From positions 210,914 to 274,913 of the forward strand of contig JABCPU010000044.1 of the NCBI GenBank assembly GCA_016800925.1: DNA of 64,000 bases, written 5' to 3'. How positions within the stretch are numbered: position 1 is the first letter of the stretch; each line of letters opens with the position of its first letter. Below, piece after piece: positions 58,405 through 64,000 of the stretch. Made by a program: the position numbers and the translations under genes. The DNA comes from Suillus spraguei. Taxonomy: Eukaryota > Basidiomycota > Agaricomycetes > Boletales > Suillaceae. Below the pieces are notes generated by a model. That model was given only the letters and a program-made list of their open reading frames with translations. It made no database searches and was not told the origin of the DNA.

Positions 58405-61400
58405 GGACATAAATGACACATCCCACACAACACCCATCGACTTTGTATTCAACCCAACGACAACACCCTTTGCAGACAACGGAACTCCACCTGAATCTTG
58501 AACCATAGTAACCCTGTCTCCCAAGGCAAAGCGCTGGTTCTGGAGTCGATAGATAGCGTGCGATGGTTTTAGAACTGCGTGACGAGGGATATTCTTCACA
58601 ATGGCTTTCTTGATTCCAGCTTTTGACTTGTTCTTATTGGTGTCATCGGCAACCTGTTCAATTTCTTTGACAGTGCTCTAAAGACACTTTTGAATGAAAC
58701 GTGACTCCGGATAAACGGCGATTCTATACCTTCGCTAGGCTGTCCGAGAATAAAGAAACTGGCTCAAGATCTCGGACCCTCTTCGATTTGAACCACGACT
58801 TTACTTCCTTGACCCCAGCATCAGCGTGAGAGTCAAAGATGTCCGTAGCGCGAGCCATATCTATCATCCTGGAGATGAGATCAAGGAATTGTCGGGAAAA
58901 TCCAACAGCTTACCGTCACCCCCTTGGTCCAGACAGGACCAACCTTATATTCACGAATGAGGTCAACTGCATCAGCCTTCCGTGAGTAGTCAATAACTTT
59001 CAAGCCCTTGGCCTCGAACTTGATGCTCAGTCTGAGATTGTTCTTTTGATAATCGGAGGTGAGAACCATGAAGCTTGACGTGATTTTGGAGAGCGCTCTG
59101 GGTGACATTCCGATTGTGGAAGCTGCTTTGAGCGATGGCAAGTAGTGCTGTGAAACACGACTATCAACAATAATCTTGAACTTGTTATTCTCTGTTTTAT
59201 CTGAAAGGAAGAACTACGAGATCATTTAGAAAGATAAATTGTGGTAGGGCATTGTGACATACTGCCAGAACAACAGACAAAGCGCTGTCAGTAGTTGAAG
59301 ACACCTGGGCAGCCACGCTATACGCGTGTTCGCCAAGGAAGAAAATGTTCGTTCCGTCAGGAAATTCCTCCGACAGAGGTGGAGCATCCTTCTCGATGAA
59401 CCTGTGATCTTCGGATGCAACTTCTGAAATGACCATCTGGACGGCTTGTTCGAGTTCTTTTTCGGGTCCTTCGTAGTCTTTAACCAATGCGCCTGATTCT
59501 AAGCGTTTCAAACCTGCACGAATGTGTAACGAGCGGACGTACATAAAGTACCAGCACGCACCTTTTAGCGGACGGATGTGCAGCAGGACATTGACGTCCA
59601 CCAGTGATCACTCCACATCTCTTCGAATATAGCGTCTCAGTCCGCTCAGCTTTTCCCTTCCAATGGCTCAAGCTCTGGTGGGAATGCGGATTGGAAACAA
59701 CCTTCGCCAGAGTACCGGGCACGAGTACCAACTTCTCGTACTTGAACAATGAATCGGACACGGCCGTGACCAGCCCTTCTTGCAAGAAAGGCCAACCAAT
59801 GAAAGTGCATTTGCCAACCATTTCCTGGGCGATATCCTCTACCTTGCGGTTTTCGTGAAGATTTTGTATGTGAACTGCCATCGACTTGTTGCGGCTTTCG
59901 GAACCGTGTACATTGACACCGTGAAGGCCTAGTTGTGCTGTGTGGGGTAATGTACCCACAAAGGGAATCCAGCGAGGGCTTTTGCACCGAGGCATACACC
60001 TTCGCATAGTCCAGGGACGAGATGGAGTCCATCAAGAGTTGGTAGGTCGAAGGATTCCATCTTACATGTGCAACGATATATAGGAGGGAAGAAATCCGGT
60101 GCCGATGAAGGATAGACTGTGGACTCTCCAGGACTAAAGATAAATTTGGTACTGGTTCCAAACCCATTGCGGCGGCGTTCCTCTGGGTCAACCTATGTTC
60201 TCGAGCTGCACACATGGGACGATGACGAACTACAACCAAAAAGCGGAATTTGCTACTCACATTTCATTGCTCGTAACAGCCGCTGCTCATCAATAAAGGG
60301 AATCTTAACGATTGCTTCCCATTCTTGCTTCTTTCCATTTAAGTCTTGCTCAAATTCAAGAGGGTAAAAGTCCAATATCGGTGAATTTGGATCGTGCATT
60401 AGGTCCTATGGTTGATTAGTCTAATGCATGACACAGGCCACTGAACATACTTGATATGCTATCGGAATATGCTCCATGCTTGCGGACGGGAGGACGCCCA
60501 TCAGTTGTTCGAAAGGACGGAAAGCTTTACCCAGCTCGAACATGAACGACTTGTCACCAGGTCACGTAAATCTTGAAGAAAATGTGAACATAGCACAATG
60601 AGGACAGGGAATGTAAAAAGTACCAGATATCCGCGGGGCGTGGTGGTAATTGTAAAACTAAGCCCCAGGAGGCGATCCCACTGTAATAGTGATGCATAAC
60701 CCATTGTAGACCCTCTGCGTAGCGGTATATCAAGTCGTCCATCTCTTTAGGGTCATCATAGGAGATTCCAAGTTTCTCCTGTCGTGCAACCGGTTGGTCT
60801 GACGAACGGTATACAAGGCGGGGACGCACCTTGTAAATCCTCTCTTCCATTCGGACATTTTGTCGTTGATGGATTGTTCATGTCGTGCGTCAAAACCCCC
60901 ACCTTCTTCATCATCCACCACAGGGGGCCTTGTCGAATTTCTTTAACACTCGATCTACTGCAGCCCTACCTTCATCATCATCTTCCTCCACATCTTCCTA
61001 CTCGCCCTCACTATTCCTGTCTCCGTTAGCCTGCTCTGGATCAGTTTCTGCCAAGGGTTCGTCCAAAAATCCTGGGAGCCGCCATGTGACAAGATTTTGA
61101 TCCTCTTCATCGTACTCATCCCATGTAACCGACAGATGCAACTCCTCCGCCAGGGTGCTGATGAACTTCCGTTCCCGAGCGGGAAACGTATTAGGCATTG
61201 TCAGGGCTGCAGTACGGTGCTGTGAGGGTTTCCTGGGGTTTTGCAATACAAACTGCTGTACTTGATCAAAAATGTCTCGTTGAGGGCGCGTAAGAACTAA
61301 CATGGACTAATTGTTAGTTGTGACAGGAAGAATGGAAAACTGTACCAAGCTTAGCACGCTTGCGCGCAAGTTCCATTTCTTCTACGTGTTTGCTCCGCTT

Positions 61401-61450
61401 TCCTTTGAACCAATTCGAGTCCACATATTCTAGAGGTGTGGTCTTTCATC
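58405..61450 (-). pseudogene. XRN1 5'-3' exoribonuclease, internal fragment with frameshifts
   Basis: Minus-strand exons follow XRN1 in order. They are NWFKGKRSKHVEEMELARKR; LTMPNTFPARERKFISTLAE; HLSVTWDEYDEEDQNLVTWR; GLQWVMHHYYSGIASWG; FFPPIYRCTCKMESFDLPTL; TLPHTAQLGLHGVNVHGSES; IGWPFLQEGLVTAVSDSLFK; MSPRALSKITSSFMVLTSDY; and VVWDVSFMSWEQ. The catalytic N-terminal region is missing, and sequence unlike XRN1 begins near 61450, 140 bp from the end of protease copy 3. The 3' end stops inside the VVWDVxFMS block. Frameshifts occur near 59955 (before TLPHTAQ) and near 59600 (between CGVITGG and VDVNVLLHIR). A working XRN1 presumably exists elsewhere in the genome. Confidence 0.8.
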
Positions 61451-61590
61451 CGCGCCCCCGCAGGCATCCTAATATAATATAGTGCCGCCTCCACAGGAAT
61501 AACACCTCCATAGCTTATTCGAGAAGAATCCATACAAATCCGTATGCTGCTTCGCATCTGAAAACCGATCCTTTGTATGCTTTGGCAATG

Positions 61591-63113
61591 TCATAACAGT
61601 AGGTCGGTGGTGGCAGAAGTGAACTGGGTTAAAGCAAACCCGACGAGGGAGCTGGAGCCATCGAATACAGTGTAGAAGTGCTGGATAAATGTGTAGCCAA
61701 GAATAAAGTCAAACCCTCGGCCAGAGCGCCCGCCAATGTCTCGAACGATGAGATATATGGCACCGACAACAGCATGGGGAATCTCGGTGTTGAGAGAACG
61801 AGGCCAGATTTGGGCACCAGGGGTGCGACTGAACATTGTCTATGCAAGATGGTGAACAAGGGATGGAAGGTCTGACAGAATTGACATACATAGCCAATAT
61901 GGAAGTCCAAGTTCTGTAGGGTATTGTACCGGTTGGGGGGAATACGGAGAAGATCAGTCGTCTGATCCTAAGTAGCGCTGGTTGCAGCCTGGTACTTCTC
62001 AAAGGCATCTATCGAACACTGATTAGACCATTATTACTCGCTGCACTCTAAATACACACCGGAGGCAAGGTAAAGAAGGGTGGTGCCGGGATCGACGATA
62101 CCAGCAGTGAAGCCCAAAATTGTCGTCTGGCCGTAGGTGATCTTCTGATTGATACGGTATACCCCAATAGCGCGATGAGGCTGGCATAGCGGTGATAGGA
62201 CTGGAACAAAACAACTTCTATCAGTCTGAATTGATCTAGGAACTGAGGTAGCTTACGTGTATGCGACGTTACCAACGTACTTGGTAGAGTCAGTTCCAAA
62301 GGTGAGCTCTCCGAATTGGCCGTCTGGTTCCCTAGCGACGGGCTGGAAAAAGACACCGACAACCTGCCGACCAATCTTGCCTTGCAGATACAGGTAGTCA
62401 GTAAAACTCGGGATCGTGGCACCCCGGTCATTCTTGATATTTCTGTGCGGCAAGTCTTCGGGGCCGATGCCAGGGATACCATCTTCACCTCCACAGAAGC
62501 CCAACAAAGTAGAAGCAACACCGAGTTGGAACCAGGTGACGGCGAGCCCACCGAGAGTGACAGTATCGTAGAAGATAGGTCCTATAGATGATCGTAGGTA
62601 TTCAAATTTTCAACTTATGATATTGTTGTATGTCATACCAGAGAAGGAGCACTGGGTGCCAGTACTCTGATCGCCATAGTTTGTCTTTATACGGCGTCCA
62701 GACATGACGCTGGTGTCGGTTCTCTTGTATGTAGTGGAGGCGCCAAACCATGTGATTGGGCTACCAGTGTTAACAACCAACTTGTCTTCAAAAATGCATT
62801 AGCAGACGCATGTTTTCTCAGTGTTGAACTGACAGGTTGTGGGGGGTTCGCCAATGCTAACTTGTACCTGGTAATCGAGAAAGGTGGTTGTGGTTTTCAC
62901 AAGAATGCTATCAGCACGTCGGCCATGCGTGCCGTAGTCCCTAAAAGCCGCTAAATGAGCTTTATCGTGCTACAAGAAGTCGATAGTACCATTGGAGAGG
63001 TTTAGCCTCCTGGCAAGGGGGAGGGTGATGAGTGAATCGCGTACATCAACAACGGACGATCTCGTGATTGACAAAGCAAGTAAAACTGTCAGCAAGGATG
63101 CAGCGAGGAACAT
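61591..63113 (-). pseudogene. A1 aspartic protease copy 3, both catalytic motifs lost
   Basis: Start ATG 63113 (MFLAASLLTVLLALSIT). The gene structure and intron positions match copies 1 and 2, but it is more diverged. An in-frame TAG replaces Gln in the propeptide (DFL*HDKAHLAAF). The first active site DTGS reads VVNTGSPITW, so the catalytic Asp codon is AAC, and the second DSGT reads IVDPGTTLLYLAS. The end is VGFALTQFTSATTDLLL, stop 61591. The acidic insert is absent: the loop reads SVMSGRRIKTNYGDQSTG. The promoter tandem unit is single here. It abuts the XRN1 fragment. Confidence 0.8.
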
Positions 63114-63329
63114 GGCTTACTGGAAAGTAATATCATACTCAGTAGCCCATGGGCCATTATATACTCATGGCACGTATGAAACGTCTCCCCTCGAAAAAGC
63201 AATGGTGAGGTAGTTGCGATCCGAGTGCAAAGATTCGACTTTTTGCTTTTGATTCTATATCATATGTCTCGCCTGTCTACAGGCCTCTATGTGACTCATG
63301 ACAAAGTTAGTAACTTTGTGCGATCGAAT

Positions 63330-64000
63330 ACGACGTGATGACGAGAGTAGTGCCTGTATCAACGATGGCAGATGCGGCTTGCGACTTGATGACCACTTGT
63401 CCCAACCTCGAGATGCTATCCACCTCTACCTGCCAATAGCCTCTCCGTCACAGGAACATAAGTGAGTGTGTCAGAGTGGTAAAGATAAGTATTTGTTCCT
63501 CCGATGACCATTTCGCTATCTCCTGGAGTAGTAGATAGCTTGAACCCAAAGACGCTTTGCGGTAGTTCGCTACTGTCATTCAGTGTTTGGAAAAGTGGAG
63601 TTCCTTCAAACTCTGATATTTCGGGGAATGCCAGACCGGAGAGACTGTCAGGAGGAAAAGATCTGTTCTTACTGAACTCTGGCGAATATAACCATGCTGC
63701 ACCGACAGTCTGATCCTGAGCCTTGTAAACCATATGAGTAAAGTGAACGTGAACGCCTGGGACAACTGACTTCGTAACCCCCAACAAAAACATCGTCGAC
63801 GTACTCCTCGCCCGCTGTTTCCCCAGCGCCGTACATGAGCATGAACGGCTGGCCAGAATCTTGGGCAGAAGAAGATGCAGCAGGGTCGTATCGTGTATGC
63901 CCATCACAAGTGACTTCGCATTGCGTAGATGGAAGGACTACGTGAATATTACTATCAGCGCAGGAATAAAGGAATATACTTCTGGTGCTCACACAGGTCT
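63330..64000 (-). pseudogene. A1 aspartic protease copy 4 (different subfamily), partial
   Basis: Runs in from the right window edge on the minus strand. Reads VVLPSTQCEVTCDGHTRYDP, then FMLMYGAGETAGEEYVDDVF, an intron, THMVYKAQDQTVGAAW, FPPDSLSGLAFPEISEFEGT, SVFGFKLSTTPGDSEMVIGG, then SAIVDTGTTLVITSYSIAQS and a stop near 63330. The second active-site DTGTT is kept; the first is outside the window. The frame ends early after the DTGTT block, about 80 residues short of a normal C-terminus, so the gene is probably truncated. Compared with copies 1-3 the loop sequences differ and look closer to secreted polyporopepsin-like enzymes. Confidence 0.65.

Overview
The window reads as nuclear DNA of a basidiomycete fungus, most likely a mushroom-forming Agaricomycete. 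The evidence is many short introns (about 45-60 bp, nearly all GT-AG), no operon structure, and families typical of that group. These include an F-box-like protein, a Crinkler-type effector with ubiquitin-like, nuclease-like and kinase-like parts, a CGHGTP-type secreted cysteine-rich glycopeptide, a trichodiene-synthase-like terpene synthase, a seven-helix membrane protein, and fungal chromovirus, hAT, Harbinger-type and tyrosine-recombinase relics. All calls come from reading the sequence by eye and from family knowledge; nothing was searched.

Layout. 1-9.3 kb is a transposon graveyard: a LINE 3' end, a hAT element inserted into it and cut short, the 3' half of a Ty3/gypsy pol plus LTR, a gag-only retroelement relic with an LTR-like sequence, a Myb/SANT (Harbinger partner) relic and a tyrosine-recombinase tail. 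9.3-17.1 kb is one arm of an inverted segmental duplication. It holds an aspartic protease pseudogene (minus strand) split by a full-length chromovirus with 189-bp LTRs and a 5-bp target duplication, and its upstream region carries a 265-bp MITE. The other arm (52.9-55.4 kb, plus strand) keeps the uninterrupted protease and so serves as the empty site for both insertions. 17.9-24.3 kb is one seven-exon gene for a very large Ser-rich protein.

26.5-42.2 kb is the most ordinary gene space. It holds an F-box-like gene, a Crinkler-type effector locus with three tandem ubiquitin-like modules, the mitochondrial branched-chain ketoacid dehydrogenase E2, a tandem pair of unknown genes, a zinc-finger relic, coproporphyrinogen III oxidase (haem synthesis) and a seven-helix membrane protein. 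43-52 kb has a broken MDR oxidoreductase, a terpene synthase, the secreted glycopeptide and a GH13 maltase. 52.9-64 kb is again unstable. It carries the second aspartic protease, whose interior holds a long acidic minisatellite, broken fragments of a UBE2O/BIRC6-type E2 gene and of XRN1, a third protease copy that has lost both catalytic motifs, and part of a fourth, different A1 protease.

The housekeeping genes do not form a pathway. The striking theme is local remodelling of an A1 aspartic protease family by inverted duplication, insertion, minisatellite growth and decay. The second point of interest is the three-module Crinkler locus, in which the usual nuclease motif looks degenerate while the kinase core is kept.
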